The translations under genes and the position numbers were made by a program. The notes beneath the pieces are model-generated. The model saw nothing but the letters and a program-made list of their open reading frames with translations, had not been told where the DNA came from and searched no databases. Of a stretch of 22,972 nucleotides of DNA, positions 22,219 through 22,972 are shown piece after piece. Source of the DNA: Firm-04 sp964479595 (GTDB taxonomy: Bacteria > Bacillota > Clostridia > Oscillospirales > Ruminococcaceae); assembly GCA_964479595.1 (NCBI GenBank), contig CAYZMU010000019.1, positions 1-22,972 of the forward strand, read 5' to 3'. Position 1 is the first letter of the stretch. Every line of letters starts with the position of its first letter.

Positions 22219-22972
22219 TGTACTACTGCTGCGGCATCACCGAAAAAGGGCTGCCCGCTGTCAATCAGGACGCGCTGCTGCTCCACCGCGAGGTGCTGCG
22301 GGAGGGCTCTAAAACAGTTGCGCTGGCCGCCCCTTTCATGGTTGCGGTCTGTGACGGCGTTTCGGGCGAACCGGCGGGGGATCTCGCCGCGGGCACCTGT
22401 CTGAAACTCCTCGCGCAGACACGGTATTCCAAACGCCTGCGTCTCGAGAGCAAGCTCTTAGATATCCACGAACAAATCGCCGCGCTCGGCAAAAAGCGCG
22501 AAAATACGTCGAATATGCAGACCACGCTCTGCGGGCTGGCGATTGACGAGGACGAGGGACTGCGCTGCTTCAATGTCGGGGATTCGCGGCTCTACCGATA
22601 CCGCCTCGGCACGCTCGAGCAAATCAGCCGCGACCAGACGCTCGTGCAGATGCTCTACGACGAGGGGACGATTACGAGCGAGGAAAAGCGTGTCCACGCG
22701 CAGCGAAACGTGGTTTTCCCCGTGATGGGCTGTCTGGACACCGCGCCCAAGCCGCAGATACGGGAATTCCCAGAGGGGCTGATTCCGGGCGACGTGCTGC
22801 TGGTCTGTTCCGACGGGCTGACCGATTATGTGACCGACTACGAGATGGAGGAGCAGCTCGCCGCCGCCAAGCCGCTCCCGCGGCGCCTTTCCGCCATGGT
22901 GAATCTGGCGCTTTCCAAGGGCGGGCGGGACAACATTACCGTCGCGGCGGTCACGCGCTACCCCGATTCCGT
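22218..22972 (+). CDS. PP2C-family Ser/Thr protein phosphatase (3' end beyond window)
   Basis: At least 251 residues of a PPM/PP2C metal-dependent phosphatase, reading off the end of the window. Motifs in order: NQDALL (16-21), the metal ligands in VCDGVSG (D46, G47), TTLCGLAI, FNVGDSRLYRYR (119-128), LLVCSDGLTDYV (194-205, D199) and GGRDNITVAAV (235-245, D238). It is close to complete: PP2C domains end soon after the last motif, but further C-terminal sequence cannot be excluded. Start ATG overlaps the gpmI stop by one base (TAATG) with no clear ribosome binding site, so translation depends on gpmI. In Firmicutes such phosphatases usually pair with a PASTA-type kinase; none is in view. Confidence 0.92.
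   Translation, partial: MYYCCGITEKGLPAVNQDALLLHREVLREGSKTVALAAPFMVAVCDGVSGEPAGDLAAGTCLKLLAQTRYSKRLRLESKLLDIHEQIAALGKKRENTSNMQTTLCGLAIDEDEGLRCFNVGDSRLYRYRLGTLEQISRDQTLVQMLYDEGTITSEEKRVHAQRNVVFPVMGCLDTAPKPQIREFPEGLIPGDVLLVCSDGLTDYVTDYEMEEQLAAAKPLPRRLSAMVNLALSKGGRDNITVAAVTRYPDS

Overview
The window reads as a GC-rich piece of a strictly anaerobic Clostridia-type Firmicute chromosome, probably an Oscillospirales-like gut organism and probably a draft or metagenome-assembled scaffold. The reasons are a complete six-gene Rnf complex in the clostridial order C-D-G-E-A-B, AGGAGG-type ribosome binding sites, sigma-A-type promoters (several with a TGn extended -10), frequent GTG and TTG starts, 'clostridial' versions of the housekeeping proteins, and a 100-N scaffold gap. 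The taxonomic guess is inference. No rRNA, tRNA, CRISPR array, insertion sequence or phage gene is visible.

Layout. Bases 15-3808 (+) hold an AMP-forming acyl-CoA ligase, a small lipoprotein, an aldo/keto reductase with a two-cluster ferredoxin tail, and a two-TM membrane protein. A bidirectional terminator at about 3820-3850 separates these from a long leftward block. That block (10217 down to 3866, -) runs: XRE-family regulator, rnfC, rnfD, rnfG, rnfE, rnfA, rnfB, then an unusual protein with an N-terminal ribbon-helix-helix-like region, a proline-rich linker (containing the assembly gap) and a C-terminal domain. The last gene has its own near-consensus promoter. Divergent from the XRE gene (+) are a histidine phosphatase and a three-TM membrane protein, closed by a terminator at about 11530-11564. 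A large MacB-like ABC exporter (14647 to 11567, -) follows.

An intergenic region of about 300 bp, rich in TTTTGTG/CACRAAA half-sites, separates the exporter from the rightward cluster phoH-ybeY-era (14950-17388), which ends in a terminator overlapping the era stop codon. The last block (17528 to the window end, +) is a glycolytic operon: pgk, an unrecognised two-TM helical protein, tpiA, gpmI, and a PP2C-type Ser/Thr phosphatase that overlaps the gpmI stop codon and runs off the edge.

How it fits together. Rnf couples ferredoxin:NAD+ electron flow to ion pumping, and the pgk-tpiA-gpmI genes supply lower glycolysis, so the window carries two central energy modules. The adjacent XRE and RHH-type proteins are candidate local regulators of rnf. 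No obviously new defence or mobile system is visible. The most interesting unexplained items are the RHH/proline-rich protein behind rnfB with its own promoter, a possible antisense transcription unit across the XRE gene, the repeated half-sites between the exporter and phoH, and the extra genes inserted in the glycolysis operon.
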